Below, piece by piece: positions 28,525 through 37,949 of a stretch of DNA of 64,000 bases. Under the pieces are notes generated by a model. It was not told where the DNA came from. It ran no database searches and saw only the letters and a list, made by a program, of their open reading frames with translations. How positions within the stretch are numbered: the first letter of the stretch is position 1; each line of letters begins with the position of its first letter. Position numbers and translations under genes: made by a program. Origin of the DNA: Donghicola tyrosinivorans (GTDB lineage: Bacteria > Pseudomonadota > Alphaproteobacteria > Rhodobacterales > Rhodobacteraceae). The stretch spans positions 1 through 64,000 of the forward strand of contig NZ_PVTQ01000001.1 in NCBI RefSeq assembly GCF_003003355.1, given 5' to 3'.

Positions 28525-29442
28525 TTAACTAGGCTTTCTGCGGCGTCTTTGCACCTTGGGGCCGGGTTTTGCGGGCGTTTGTTCTTCTTCCGCAGGCATT
28601 CCAAGCTGATCACGTAGAACGCGGCCGCGGATTTCCTGCACTTCGCCGGATTTCAGCTGTCCCAATTGGAAGGGACCGTAGCTGATCCGGATCAGGCGGT
28701 TCACCGTCAGGCCGATGGCCGACATGGCGCGGCGAATCTCTCGGTTCTTGCCTTCGCGCAGGCCCACGGTGACCCATGCATTGGCCCCTTGCTGGCGATC
28801 AAAGTTCACGACCATCGGCTGGAAGCTTTCGCCTTCGACAGTGATCCCTTGGCGCAGGGGTTCCAGCGTCTTGTCCTCAACCGTGCCTTTGACGCGCACG
28901 CGGTATTTGCGCAGCCATCCGGTCGAGGGCAGTTCTAGTTTGCGCTTCAGCGCGCCGTCGTTGGTCAACAGCAGCAGACCTTCGGAGTTCAGGTCAAGGC
29001 GGCCCACAGACATCACACGAGGCAGTTCCTCGGGCAGCTTGTCGTAGATCGTCTCGCGGCCCTTTTCGTCCTTGTTCGTGGTCACAAGGCCGGTGGGCTT
29101 GTGATAGAGCCACAGACGCGCAGGTTCGGGCGCATCCAGCGGTTTGCCATCCACGGCGATGCGGTCCTTTCCGGTGACGTTTAGGGCAGGGCTGTCGATG
29201 ACGCTGCCGTTGACCGAGACCTTGCCCTCAAGGATCAGCTTTTCCGCTTCGCGGCGCGAGGCAACACCGGCGCGGGCCAGCACCTTGGCGATACGCTCGC
29301 CCTTGGTGGGGTCCACAGGCGCGGCATCAACCGGCTTGGGGCCGGTTGATGGGCGCGGTTTGCCCATGGGGCGGCCAGCAGGGCGGCCATTGGGGCGGTT
29401 CGGGCGGCGCGACGGATCGCTATTGGGTGTCTTGCGGGTCAT
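28525..29442 (-). CDS. rluB: 23S rRNA pseudouridine synthase, RluB type
   Basis: An RsuA/RluB-family enzyme. It has a basic, Pro/Arg/Gly-rich N-terminal tail (1-50), an S4 RNA-binding domain (ERIAKVLARAGVASRREAEKLILEGKVSVNG) and a catalytic domain with VGRLDLNSEGLLLLTNDG, where the Asp is the catalytic residue, and LREGKNREIRRAMSAIGL. It makes pseudouridine in large-subunit rRNA; RluB targets position 2605 in E. coli. The ATG at 29442 gives 305 residues. It is followed on the same strand by the XpaC cluster, possibly by read-through. Confidence 0.92.
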   Translation of the reverse strand: MTRKTPNSDPSRRPNRPNGRPAGRPMGKPRPSTGPKPVDAAPVDPTKGERIAKVLARAGVASRREAEKLILEGKVSVNGSVIDSPALNVTGKDRIAVDGKPLDAPEPARLWLYHKPTGLVTTNKDEKGRETIYDKLPEELPRVMSVGRLDLNSEGLLLLTNDGALKRKLELPSTGWLRKYRVRVKGTVEDKTLEPLRQGITVEGESFQPMVVNFDRQQGANAWVTVGLREGKNREIRRAMSAIGLTVNRLIRISYGPFQLGQLKSGEVQEIRGRVLRDQLGMPAEEEQTPAKPGPKVQRRRRKPS

Positions 29443-29505
29443 GGCGGCCAATTATCCGAAGGTTGAGGATTGCGAAAGAGGCAAAGCCGGTGCAAGCCAT
29501 ATCCT

Positions 29506-29955
29506 ATGACATTCCGTTCGCATATGGATATCGCCTTGTCAGAGGCCCGTGCCGCCGCAGATCGCGGCGAAGTGCCTGTTGGTGCAGTCATTCTGCGCGG
29601 AGGCGAGGTGATTGCGCAAGCGGGCAATCGCACCCGCGAGCTCTGTGACCCTACCGCACACGCCGAAGTGTTGGCCATCCGCGCCGCCTGCACCGCACTG
29701 GGGCAGGAGCGGCTGACGGGCTGTGATCTCTACGTCACGCTAGAGCCTTGCCCCATGTGCGCAGCGGCAATCAGCAACGCACGGATATCGCGATTGTACT
29801 ACGGCGCGGGTGATCCGAAATCCGGCGGCGTCGCGCAGGGGCCGAGGGTGTTCAGTCATCCCCAATGCCACCACGTTCCCGAGATTTACGAGGGGATCAG
29901 CGAGGGGCCGTCTGCCGCGCTTTTGCAGGCGTTTTTTGCGCGATTGCGAGATTGA
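29506..29955 (+). CDS. tadA: tRNA adenosine(34) deaminase
   Basis: TadA converts the wobble adenosine of tRNA-Arg(ACG) to inosine. The zinc/deaminase motifs HAEVLAIRAAC and EPCPMCAAAI are intact, with the catalytic Glu in HAE. The ATG at 29506 (MTFRSHMDIALSEARAAADRGEVPVGAV) gives 149 residues, normal for the family; residues encoded further upstream are not family-like. It is divergent from rluB and convergent with lpxK. Confidence 0.96.
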   Translation: MTFRSHMDIALSEARAAADRGEVPVGAVILRGGEVIAQAGNRTRELCDPTAHAEVLAIRAACTALGQERLTGCDLYVTLEPCPMCAAAISNARISRLYYGAGDPKSGGVAQGPRVFSHPQCHHVPEIYEGISEGPSAALLQAFFARLRD

Positions 29956-29985
29956 TCGGGCGTCTGTGCGCTTTGCGTGCGGCGG

Positions 29986-30020
29986 TTGCCTCCGGCGGAG
30001 GTATTTTTGCCAAGATGAAA
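29986..30020 (+). repeat. Intergenic repeat copy 1 (hairpin plus conserved tail)
   Basis: A 35-bp element: CCTCCGGCGGAGG palindrome, TATTTTT, then TTGCCAAGATGAAA. It is identical to the copy at 37950-37984 and related to 32681-32710. It lies between convergent tadA and lpxK and could terminate tadA. Confidence 0.8.
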
Positions 30021-30029
30021 GAGCGGTCT

Positions 30030-31031
30030 CTATGGGGTGTTCAGGCCGATCCGCTGGAGGGCGGCGTCGAGGGGGCCTAAGTCTGAGATCTCGAGCCGGA
30101 CGGGCAGGGTCAGCACCTGTCTGCGGAAGCTGTCAGGCAGGCGGACCGCATCTTTTTCCGTTGTGACAAGTTGCGCGCCTGCCGCACGGGCATCGCTTTG
30201 CAGGCGTTGCATCAGGGCGGGGGTGAGTTCTTGATGATCCGAGAGGGCTTCGGTGTGGATCAGCGGTGCGCCGAGGGCGCGGAGGGTTGCGAAGAACTTC
30301 TCCGGATGCCCGATACCCGCGAAGGCCAGTAGCGGCATCAGGGACCAGTCCATGCCGGTGGCGAGGGGCTTGAGCTCTCCGGTCAGGTGGGGCGTGGTGA
30401 TCTGTTGCGACCAGCGCTGGGCGAACTGGGTCTGCGCTTTCGGGGTGCCGATCGAGAGGGTCAGGTCGGCCCGTTTCATGCCTTGTGAGACCGGCTCGCG
30501 CAGGGGGCCTGCGGGCAGGCAGCGGCCGTTGCCGAAGCCTTTGTCTGCATCGACGGTGATGATCGACAGGTCCTTGTGCAGGTCCGGATTTTGCAGCCCG
30601 TCATCCATCAGGATTACATCTGCGCCTGCTTTGACCGCCAGATCGGCGGCGGCTTTGCGGTCGGGGCTGACGTGGACGGGGAGGAATGCGGCTAGCAAGA
30701 GAGGCTCGTCCCCGACATCGCTGGCGCGGTCTTTGCGCGGGTCGACCGTGGTGGGAGCCGTGACCGAGCCGCCATAGCCGCGGCTGATCGCGTGGGGTGT
30801 GTGTCCCGCCGCGATCAGATGTTGGGCCAGTGCGATAGTGGTCGGGGTTTTGCCTGTGCCGCCTGCATTGACGTTTCCGATGCAGATGACCGGAATGCCC
30901 GGTTTATAGCCGCTGGAGGATGCGATGCGGCGGGCGGTGGCGTGGCCGTAAAGGGCGCCGAGAGGGGCCAGAAGGCGGGCTTGCCAGCCCGGGTGGTCGG
31001 GGGCGTTGTACCAGAAGGCAGGGGGCTGCAT
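30030..31031 (-). CDS. lpxK: Tetraacyldisaccharide 4'-kinase
   Basis: LpxK phosphorylates the lipid A disaccharide at the 4' position on the inner membrane. The P-loop region [19 protein letters not shown] is clear, with the downstream ISRGYGG and [17 protein letters not shown] motifs containing the catalytic Asp pair, and [10 protein letters not shown] later. Length 333 is usual. The ATG overlaps the KDO transferase stop by one base (TGATG), so they are coupled. Confidence 0.96.
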   Translation of the reverse strand: MQPPAFWYNAPDHPGWQARLLAPLGALYGHATARRIASSSGYKPGIPVICIGNVNAGGTGKTPTTIALAQHLIAAGHTPHAISRGYGGSVTAPTTVDPRKDRASDVGDEPLLLAAFLPVHVSPDRKAAADLAVKAGADVILMDDGLQNPDLHKDLSIITVDADKGFGNGRCLPAGPLREPVSQGMKRADLTLSIGTPKAQTQFAQRWSQQITTPHLTGELKPLATGMDWSLMPLLAFAGIGHPEKFFATLRALGAPLIHTEALSDHQELTPALMQRLQSDARAAGAQLVTTEKDAVRLPDSFRRQVLTLPVRLEISDLGPLDAALQRIGLNTP

Positions 31032-32254
31032 CAGGAAAAGACCTTTTCGTCCAGTTGCTCCTGCAGGATTTCAAGGACCTTGTCGGTGACCTCGGCCCCG
31101 CGCGAGGCCACGTCCCATGCCGCATGGGCCTGCGCGGCTGCTTTGTCCGGTGCCAGAAGCAATTGCAACCCTTGCGCCAGCGAACTGGCATCTTTGACGA
31201 TGCGCGCGCCGCCTGCGTTTACCAGCCGCCCGTAGCTGTCCAGATAGTGTCCTACATTGGGGCCATAGAGCACTGCCGAGCCCAAGGTAGCGGGCGCGAA
31301 AGGGTCCTTGCCGCCGAAGCCAGGGATGAGCGAGCTTCCCATGAAGCTAATCGGGGCAAGTCGGAACCACAAGCCCATCTCATCGGGGGTGTCAATCACG
31401 ACGATCTGGATGTCTTCGCTGAGTGTGTCGCCGGTGGACCGAAGCGCCACGCGCCAGCCTTGATTGCCAAGGATGGTGGCCAGATCACCACCGCGTTCGG
31501 GCTCGGAAGGGGCGATGACGCAGAGCAGTCGGTGGGAATAGCGGCCCATTTGGCGGTGGGCCTCGACCACCATCGGGTCTTCGCCGGGGGTTGTGTAGGC
31601 GGCCAGCCAGAGGGGTCGGCCAGCCAGCTGGTTCCGCAAGGTTTCAAGCACGCGCGCGTTTGCCGATGGGGTGGTGCTGCCTTCCTCCAGTCGCCCGAGG
31701 GGCAATGACGGGGGCAGTCCAGGGCGCAGGCGGTCAATGCGGCGGGCCGAGGGGCCGTCGCGGCAGATAATATGTTGAAAGCATGATCCCATGGCGCGAT
31801 CTACATTGCGGGCCAGTCGGAACCCCGGCGGGTCCAGATCGCTGCCGCGTACATTGACAAGGGTCATCGGCACGCCAGCCTTTGACATGGTCCAGTAGAG
31901 CAAGGGTCTGAGAGGGCGGCCGCAGATCAGGGCCAGATCGGGACGAAAATGGTCCAGAAAGGCCTGTACTTGGGCCCGTTTGTCGGGGGGCGGTGCCTCG
32001 ACCAGCACGCCCTTGGGGGGCGGCGAGGGCAGCGAGAGCCCTTCGTGCAAGGTCAGCAGGATGGATGGCATCGGATCAAGGACGCTGAGGCGTTGCAGCA
32101 GGTGCAGCGCCGCCTCTAGGTCCAGCGCGGAAGCCGCGTGAAGCCACAAGAGCGGCCCCTCGGGGCGCGGTTGCCAATGCAGATCGGGCAGGATGCGCCG
32201 GCCCGGACGCAAGCCCGCAAGCACGGACAGCGCTATGGAGCGGCGCAGACCCAA
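31031..32254 (-). CDS. waaA: 3-deoxy-D-manno-octulosonic acid (KDO) transferase-like glycosyltransferase
   Basis: A 407-residue glycosyltransferase with the KDO transferase layout: an N-terminal Rossmann half and a C-terminal GT-B half with [30 protein letters not shown], the family nucleotide-sugar signature. It adds KDO to lipid IVA. Two oddities: the start is TTG at 32254 and no membrane anchor is visible at the N-terminus; and the segment normally reading H-A-x-S-x-G-E, which holds the catalytic Glu, here reads [11 protein letters not shown]. Rhodobacterales enzymes are known to diverge. Position between lpxK and DUF4170 supports the assignment. Confidence 0.82.
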   Translation of the reverse strand: MGLRRSIALSVLAGLRPGRRILPDLHWQPRPEGPLLWLHAASALDLEAALHLLQRLSVLDPMPSILLTLHEGLSLPSPPPKGVLVEAPPPDKRAQVQAFLDHFRPDLALICGRPLRPLLYWTMSKAGVPMTLVNVRGSDLDPPGFRLARNVDRAMGSCFQHIICRDGPSARRIDRLRPGLPPSLPLGRLEEGSTTPSANARVLETLRNQLAGRPLWLAAYTTPGEDPMVVEAHRQMGRYSHRLLCVIAPSEPERGGDLATILGNQGWRVALRSTGDTLSEDIQIVVIDTPDEMGLWFRLAPISFMGSSLIPGFGGKDPFAPATLGSAVLYGPNVGHYLDSYGRLVNAGGARIVKDASSLAQGLQLLLAPDKAAAQAHAAWDVASRGAEVTDKVLEILQEQLDEKVFS

Positions 32255-32257
32255 GGG

Positions 32258-32500
32258 TTATCCGAGCTCTTCGGTGGAAGAAGCTGCCATCTCTTCGTCG
32301 CGCAGCCGGTGCAGGTGGGCGATGAAATAGCGGGTGTGGGCGTTGTCGACCGTGCGCTGCGCTTCGGCTTTCCACGCATCATAGGCGGCTTTGTAGTTCG
32401 GGAAGATGCCAACGATATGGATGTCGTTTACATCCTTGAACTGGGTTTTCGACGGATCGACGAGTTCGCCGCCAAAGACAAGGTGCAGGCGTTGGGCCAT
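32258..32500 (-). CDS. DUF4170 domain protein
   Basis: An 80-residue soluble protein (MAQRLHLVFGGELVDPSKTQF...) of the DUF4170 family, which in alphaproteobacteria habitually sits next to the KDO transferase and cysQ-type genes. It starts at ATG 32500 and its stop is 3 bp before the KDO transferase start. No catalytic motif is visible. Function unknown; conserved linkage suggests a role in lipopolysaccharide synthesis. Confidence 0.9.
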   Translation of the reverse strand: MAQRLHLVFGGELVDPSKTQFKDVNDIHIVGIFPNYKAAYDAWKAEAQRTVDNAHTRYFIAHLHRLRDEEMAASSTEELG

Positions 32501-32642
32501 GGGGGTCTCCGCGTGGTGAGCAGTAGGGATGTGAGGCGCACCCTACGGAATTGTTGCATAGGGTCAAGGAGCGGGCGGTGTTTCTGGTATGCTTGGGGCG
32601 GGACAGGGGATCGGCTAGCGCATTTGTGCCGATTGTTGGGTT

Positions 32643-32710
32643 GGGGGCTCTGCCCCCTCTTGGGCCGGTGGCCCAATTCACCCCCGAGGTATTTGCGTCA
32701 AGATGAAGGG
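32643..32710 (+). repeat. Composite hairpin repeat, degenerate copy 3
   Basis: Two tandem perfect hairpins, GGGGGC-TCT-GCCCCC (32643-32657) and TGGGCC-GGT-GGCCCA (32661-32675), then CCCCCGAGGTATTTGCG and TCAAGATGAAGGGG (to 32710), a variant of the 35-bp element at 29986 and 37950. It occupies the 211-bp gap between the DUF4170 and cysQ-like genes. The rest of the gap holds nothing recognisable. Confidence 0.7.
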
Positions 32711-32711
32711 G

Positions 32712-33500
32712 CTAGCGCAGGGCGCCGCGGATTGCCGAGTGGAGTGTGGGGTTTGCTGCGATGACGCCGTCGCTGGCGGGGTCCGGTGCGTTGAAGCGGA
32801 TCGGGGCGCCCCGTTGGTCGGTGACTGTCGCGCCTGCTTCGGCGGCGATGAGGGTGCCAGCGGCGATATCCCATTCCCATGCGTCTCTGAGGGTCAGCAT
32901 GGCGTCATAGCGTCCCTCGGCCACAAGGCACATGCGATAGGCCAGTGATGGGCGGTGATGGCGTGTGATGCGGGGCAGGCTGCGCCAGTGTTGCGCCTCC
33001 ATATTTGGGCGGGTGGCCAGAACATGGGCATCGGTGAGGCCCTGTCGCTGGGACGTTTCCATGAGCGTGCCGTCTTTTGTGGCCCCGCTGCCCAATGTGG
33101 CCCCGTAGAGGCGATCGCGGACCGGCAGGAAGACGGCGGCGGCAATGACCTTTCCCTCTTCGGCGATGGCGAGAGAGTGGGACCAGGTTTCCTGCCCCTC
33201 GATGAAGCTGCGGGTGCCATCGATGGGATCGACGATGAAAACTCTTTTAGTGGCGAGGCGGGCGGTGTCGTCTTCGGTCTCTTCCGAGAGCCAGCCGTAG
33301 TCGGGGCGTGCGGCGGTCAGATACTCGCGCAGCATGGTGTCGACCTCTAGGTCGGCCTCGGTCACGGGGCCGGCGTCGCCCGGTTTGTGCCAGACCTGCG
33401 GCGCATTTCGGAAGTGGCGCAGGGCGATTTCGCCCGCGCGGTAGGCCGCATCGGTCAGCAAGGCGAGGTCAGTGGCGTAGTTAGTCTCAGGCACCGGCAA
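32712..33500 (-). CDS. cysQ: 3'(2'),5'-bisphosphate nucleotidase / inositol monophosphatase family
   Basis: A lithium-sensitive Mg2+-dependent phosphatase of the IMPase superfamily. Motifs are EADLEVDTMLREYL, SEETEDD, DPIDGTRSFIEG (metal-binding Asp-Pro-Ile-Asp-Gly) and the C-terminal WEWDIAAGTLIAAEAGA. CysQ removes 3'-phosphate from PAP made in sulfate assimilation. Start TTG 33500 is supported by AAGGA seven bases upstream; GTG at 33494 is the alternative. It overlaps the pmbA end by 14 bases. Confidence 0.9.
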   Translation of the reverse strand: MPVPETNYATDLALLTDAAYRAGEIALRHFRNAPQVWHKPGDAGPVTEADLEVDTMLREYLTAARPDYGWLSEETEDDTARLATKRVFIVDPIDGTRSFIEGQETWSHSLAIAEEGKVIAAAVFLPVRDRLYGATLGSGATKDGTLMETSQRQGLTDAHVLATRPNMEAQHWRSLPRITRHHRPSLAYRMCLVAEGRYDAMLTLRDAWEWDIAAGTLIAAEAGATVTDQRGAPIRFNAPDPASDGVIAANPTLHSAIRGALR

Positions 33501-34833
33501 TCGTCAGTCCTTCGACCCGCAAGGACGGGACCACACGGCTGAGCCACGGGCGGATGTCATTGGCGGGGGTGACGGTCATCAGCATATCTCGCAGGTTGCC
33601 TGCGAGGGTGCATTCGTTGACGGGATAGGTGATCTCGCCGTTCTCGACCCAGAAGCCTGAGGCACCGCGGGAATAGTCGCCCGTGGTCGGGTTGATCGAG
33701 GCGCCAATGAGCGAGGTAATCAAAAGGCCGGTGCCCATTTCCGCGATCATCTGGTCGCGGGTGATGGTGCCGGGGGTCATCGAAAGGTTGGTGACGGTGG
33801 GCGAGGGGCCGCCGCCGGTGCTGCGGGCGGCGCTGGCGGTTGAGGGCATGCCCAGTTTGCGACCCGTGGCCAGATCCAGTGTCCAACCGGTCAGTACACC
33901 GTTTTCCACGATGTTGCGCGCACGGGTCGGCAGACCTTCGGCATCGAAGGGGCGTGATCCTTGGGTGCGTAGGCGCAGGGGGTCTTCGGTCAGGGTGATG
34001 CTCTCGGGCAGGACCTGCTTGCCAAGGGCATCCATCAGCCAGCTAGAGCCGCGGGCGATCATGCTGCCGTTGGCGGCGGCCAGAAGGTGGCCGATCAGGC
34101 CTGAGGAGATACGTTCGTCATAGATCACCGGAAAGGCACCGGTGGGGGGCTTGCGGGATTTCAGGCGCTCGGTCGCGCGCTGGCCTGCAAGGGTGCCGAT
34201 CTCTTCTGGGGTGCGCAGGTCGGACTGGAAGACGCGGCTGTCGCCGTCGTAGTCCCGTTCCATCCCTAGGCCCTCGCCAGCGATGGCGACGCAACTGGTG
34301 CTGCGCGAGGTGCGGGTGTAGCCGCCTGAAAAGCCGTTGGTTCCGGCCAGCCAGATATGGCGGGCGCCGTAGCTGGCCCCTGCGGCCTGTACCTGACTAA
34401 CGCCGCTTTGCGCCAAGGCCGCGGCCTCAGCGCGGCGGGCGTCTTCTTGCAGTTCGGCAGGCGAAGGTTCGGGCGCGTCATCCCACAGCTCAAGCGCGGC
34501 GGCGTCCCAATCGGTGGCCAGCTGGCTTGGGTCGGCAAGGCCGATGTAGGGGTCCTCGGGGGCCTCTTTCGCCATGGCGACGGCGCGGGCGGCAAGGGTT
34601 TCGATGGTGTTGGTGCTGGTGTCGGAGGCCGAGACATTGGCCTGACGCTGACCGACCAGAACCCGCAGGCCCAGATCGGTGGCCTCAGAGCGTTCGGCCT
34701 GCTCAAGTTTGCCCTGACGCACATCTATGTCGATGGCACTGCCCGAAACGGCCATAGCGTCGGCAGCGTCCGCGCCAGCGCGGCGGGCGGCCTCAAGCAG
34801 CTGTTGGGTCAGGGATTCAAGCCGTTGCGTCAT
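33487..34833 (-). CDS. pmbA: TldD/PmbA-family metalloprotease
   Basis: A 448-residue PmbA/TldE-type protein (PF01523). These form heterodimers with TldD that degrade peptides and unfolded proteins and help mature modified peptides; TldD carries the zinc motif, and this subunit lacks HExxxH, consistent with the PmbA partner. Typical segments are ALELWDD, RKPPTGAFPVIYDERISSGLIGHLLAA and ANDLRPWL-like C-terminus. GGAGG precedes ATG 34833. tldD is not in the window. Confidence 0.94.
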   Translation of the reverse strand: MTQRLESLTQQLLEAARRAGADAADAMAVSGSAIDIDVRQGKLEQAERSEATDLGLRVLVGQRQANVSASDTSTNTIETLAARAVAMAKEAPEDPYIGLADPSQLATDWDAAALELWDDAPEPSPAELQEDARRAEAAALAQSGVSQVQAAGASYGARHIWLAGTNGFSGGYTRTSRSTSCVAIAGEGLGMERDYDGDSRVFQSDLRTPEEIGTLAGQRATERLKSRKPPTGAFPVIYDERISSGLIGHLLAAANGSMIARGSSWLMDALGKQVLPESITLTEDPLRLRTQGSRPFDAEGLPTRARNIVENGVLTGWTLDLATGRKLGMPSTASAARSTGGGPSPTVTNLSMTPGTITRDQMIAEMGTGLLITSLIGASINPTTGDYSRGASGFWVENGEITYPVNECTLAGNLRDMLMTVTPANDIRPWLSRVVPSLRVEGLTIAGA

Positions 34834-34929
34834 AGGGTGCCTCCGAATGTTCCTGTCAGAGGTAGCCTTCCGTCATGGCGCTTGCAAGCCGCGCGCCGCA
34901 AGAAGAGGCGCACGGCATCAGGTTTGTGG

Positions 34930-36462
34930 TTAACGAATGCGCTGTCCGTTGGCGCGGACCTGACCTTCGTCGTTCACTTGCAGGGTCGAGCGCAGGATGT
35001 CCTCGCCCTCAACCACGGTGAACATGCCCATCATCATGCGGGCACCCATCAGTTGTTCCTGCGGGACCAGACCGATCTGGACCAGCTTTTCCAGCAGGGC
35101 GTTCAGACCTTCGCCGCGCAGGCTGATCTCGCCCGAGGGGCGGGGCATGCCGTCAAAGGTGGTTGTGTCGCTGTTGTCGAAGGTAAAGGCCCCTTCGCCG
35201 GTGATTTGCGCCCCAGCAGCTTTGATCAGCAGTTCGGTCAGGGTGAGGCTGTTCATCTCGGCGGGCGGGTTTTCAGGATCGAAGTTGGTTTCGATATTCT
35301 CAAGGTAGGCTTGATCAAAGACCGGCTCCATCATGGTGCCGGTGCCCTTCAGGCCGATAGCGATGGTTGCCGGATCGCGGGGCAGGGCCGCGCCGGGGTC
35401 AAACATGCTCCAGAGGACATCGGGCATGGTGAAATCGCGCAGACCGAAGCCGAGGGTGAAATCCTGTTCCTCTTCGGCGGGCAGCACTGGCATCGCCAGA
35501 TTGAAGTCAAAGCCCTTGGCGACGAACTCTAGCGGCAGGGGGAAGGGGGCGAACTGGGCGCGGATCACCGGATCATAGGTGTTGGTTCCGATGCGGAAGC
35601 CGCCTGCGTCAACGTCTACCACATCGGCGCTGCCTGCAGTTTCGATTGTGACAACGCCCGCGTCTTCGCCTTTTACGTCAAAGGTATAAGTCGCTGCGCC
35701 GATCGTGGTCTTGGCATGGGCCTCGCCCCCGTTTGCGACCATGTTGTAAAGATCGCCGCTGCTGGCCGGAGCCAAGGCCATCCGCTGGTTGCCGTCATAG
35801 GTCAGACTGGCCACGGTGCCGTTGAATGCCAGCGCATTGCCGGTGCCCTCTTCGGCGAAGTTGGCGGTGATATTCGTGGCGCCGGTGATGACCTTTGAGG
35901 TGATCTCGACCATGTCGCCGTCAATCTTGGAGGTGCTGGTGCCTTCAAGGTTGGACATCGTCATATCGAAGGCGGCTGTGACGCCTTGCTCGGCCTCGGG
36001 CAGTTTCACATCCAGTAGCCCCACCGAAACAGCGGCGGCGGTATAGTCGTAGGTGATCTCAGACGGATCACCGCTGGCCAGCATCGACAGGCCATTCTGG
36101 CGCACGAAGAAATCGATGTCGGTCTCAGAGCGCTGGCCCTCTTCCTCGAAGGTGGCGATGATGTGGCCCAGATATTCTTCGGCAGTGGTGATAGTTACCG
36201 TGCCATTGCCGTTGGCCCGCATGGTGATCTGCGGCACTTCGATGGACAGGGTGCTGCTGTCGTCCTGCATCACCACGACCAGATCGCTGAGAACCAGCGT
36301 GTCGCCATCCAAAGTCTCGTCGCCGATGGTGTACGAGTCATAGGTTGCGGAAAGCTGCTCTTGCCAGTCGGCCCAAAGGTCCTGCGGCGTAACATCCGCC
36401 CAAGCAGCAGAGGAAAACGTTACTGCGGCAATGGCTGTTGTCGTCAGAAAGCGGGGTATCAT
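34930..36462 (-). CDS. DUF2125 exported protein
   Basis: A 510-residue protein with a cleavable signal peptide (MIPRFLTTTAIAAVTFSSAAWA). The body is a long beta-rich repeat structure with many short strands, matching DUF2125, found in Rhodobacterales and relatives; it is predicted periplasmic. No enzyme motif is visible. It lies upstream of pmbA with a 96-bp gap. The function is unknown; AsmA-like lipid transport is a speculation. Confidence 0.88.
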   Translation of the reverse strand: MIPRFLTTTAIAAVTFSSAAWADVTPQDLWADWQEQLSATYDSYTIGDETLDGDTLVLSDLVVVMQDDSSTLSIEVPQITMRANGNGTVTITTAEEYLGHIIATFEEEGQRSETDIDFFVRQNGLSMLASGDPSEITYDYTAAAVSVGLLDVKLPEAEQGVTAAFDMTMSNLEGTSTSKIDGDMVEITSKVITGATNITANFAEEGTGNALAFNGTVASLTYDGNQRMALAPASSGDLYNMVANGGEAHAKTTIGAATYTFDVKGEDAGVVTIETAGSADVVDVDAGGFRIGTNTYDPVIRAQFAPFPLPLEFVAKGFDFNLAMPVLPAEEEQDFTLGFGLRDFTMPDVLWSMFDPGAALPRDPATIAIGLKGTGTMMEPVFDQAYLENIETNFDPENPPAEMNSLTLTELLIKAAGAQITGEGAFTFDNSDTTTFDGMPRPSGEISLRGEGLNALLEKLVQIGLVPQEQLMGARMMMGMFTVVEGEDILRSTLQVNDEGQVRANGQRIR

Positions 36463-36588
36463 AATGGGCCTTTCTGGTTTTATGGTCGGCGCAAGACTCA
36501 GCCTGCGCGACGTGTGAGGTCAAGGCTGGAATTCACCACATGACTTAATCGTGCTTTGGCGCGGTTCAACGATAAACGAGGGGGCGAT

Positions 36589-37341
36589 ATGACGGATGTT
36601 GCGGGAAAAACGGTGCTGATCACGGGCGCAAGCCGTGGGATCGGCGCGGCGGCGGCAAGAGTTTTTGCGGATGCAGGCGCGAATGTGGTTCTGGTGGCCC
36701 GCAACCGCGAGGCCGTTGCCGAACTGGCAGGCCAGATCGGTGAACAGGCTTTGGCAGTGCCTTGTGACGTTAGCCGTTATTGGGAAGTCGAGGCTGCGGT
36801 GCAGGCAGCGGTGAACACCTTTGGCGGGCTGGATGTGGTTGTCGGCAACGCCGGTATCATTGACCCGATCGGCGCCATGGATGCAGTGCAGCCTGATGCT
36901 TGGGGGCATTTGATCGATGTGAACGTGAAAGGCGTCTTCAACGGATTTCATGCTGCATTGCCGGTGATGAAGGCCCGCGGAGGCGGCTCGTTCCTGACTG
37001 TCAGTTCAGGTGCGGCCCATCGTCCCGTGGAAGGGTGGAGCGCCTACTGCGCCTCAAAGGCGGCGGTGGCGATGCTGACACGCTCGCTTGATCTTGAGAA
37101 CCGCAGCGCAGGGATTCGGGCCATTGGCCTGTCGCCCGGCACCGTCGCCACGGACATGCAGCGCGAGATCAAGGCCAGCGGCGTCGGGCCGGTGGCGCAG
37201 CTGGAGTGGTCCGACCATATTCCCGCAGAATGGCCTGCGAAATGTCTTCTGTGGATGTGCGGGCCTGAGGCCGATCCATGGTTGGGCGAAGAAATATCAC
37301 TAAGGGAAGCGGAAATCCGTATGAAGGTGGGTTTGGTATGA
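36589..37341 (+). CDS. Short-chain dehydrogenase/reductase
   Basis: An SDR-family oxidoreductase using NAD(P)H. The cofactor motif TGASRGIG (near residue 12), NAG motif VVGNAGI, and the catalytic Ser-Tyr-Lys set (VSSGAAHRPVEGWSAYCASK) are intact over 250 residues. ATG 36589 follows GAGGGGGC; the frame extends upstream with unlikely residues. It overlaps an enoyl-CoA hydratase gene by four bases, so the pair may act on one acyl or keto substrate. The substrate is unknown. Confidence 0.92.
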   Translation: MTDVAGKTVLITGASRGIGAAAARVFADAGANVVLVARNREAVAELAGQIGEQALAVPCDVSRYWEVEAAVQAAVNTFGGLDVVVGNAGIIDPIGAMDAVQPDAWGHLIDVNVKGVFNGFHAALPVMKARGGGSFLTVSSGAAHRPVEGWSAYCASKAAVAMLTRSLDLENRSAGIRAIGLSPGTVATDMQREIKASGVGPVAQLEWSDHIPAEWPAKCLLWMCGPEADPWLGEEISLREAEIRMKVGLV

Positions 37342-37949
37342 TCGAGGTTTCTATCGAAGGCAGCCTGCACCGCATCACGATCAATCGTCCTGACAAGGCG
37401 AACTCTCTGACCAAAGCGATGCTGGTCGAGTTGGCCGAAGCGTTTGAAGCCGCCCGCAAGGCGCGGGCAGTGATCCTGACGGGGACCGGCAAGGTCTTTA
37501 GCGCAGGCGCCGATCTGGACGAGGCGCGGGCCGGTCTGGCGATTGATCCGGTCTGGGAGCGCCTGTCGGCAGCGGTGTCGGTTTGTGAGGGCATGACCAT
37601 TGCGGCCCTCAATGGCACACTTGCGGGGGGCGCGATGGGTATGGCTTTGGCCTGCGATGTGCGACTGGCGGTGCCTGCGGCCAAGTTCTTTTACCCCGTG
37701 ATGAAGCTGGGGTTCCTGCCGCAGCCCAGTGATCCGGGCCGGATGGCCGCCTTGATCGGTCCCGCCCGCACCAAGTTGATCCTGATGGGCGGAGCGAAGG
37801 TTTTGGCAGAAGAGGCGTTGTCTTTTGGTCTGGTTGATCGGTTGGTCGAAGCAGAGGGGCTGTTGGCTGAGGCCGAGGCATTGGTGGCCGACTGTTTGGC
37901 GGCCCGCCCTGAGATTGTCGCAGGCATCAAGGGCTTGTGCCGTGGGTAA
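37338..37949 (+). CDS. Enoyl-CoA hydratase/isomerase family protein
   Basis: A crotonase-fold protein of 203 residues. The oxyanion-hole motifs are FSAGADLDEARAG and ALNGTLAGGAMGMALACDVRLAV. It is shorter than typical hydratases (about 260), missing the C-terminal trimerisation helices. One hydratase Glu is not obvious, so isomerase or another crotonase reaction is possible. ATG 37338 overlaps the SDR stop (ATGA). Confidence 0.86.
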   Translation: MIEVSIEGSLHRITINRPDKANSLTKAMLVELAEAFEAARKARAVILTGTGKVFSAGADLDEARAGLAIDPVWERLSAAVSVCEGMTIAALNGTLAGGAMGMALACDVRLAVPAAKFFYPVMKLGFLPQPSDPGRMAALIGPARTKLILMGGAKVLAEEALSFGLVDRLVEAEGLLAEAEALVADCLAARPEIVAGIKGLCRG

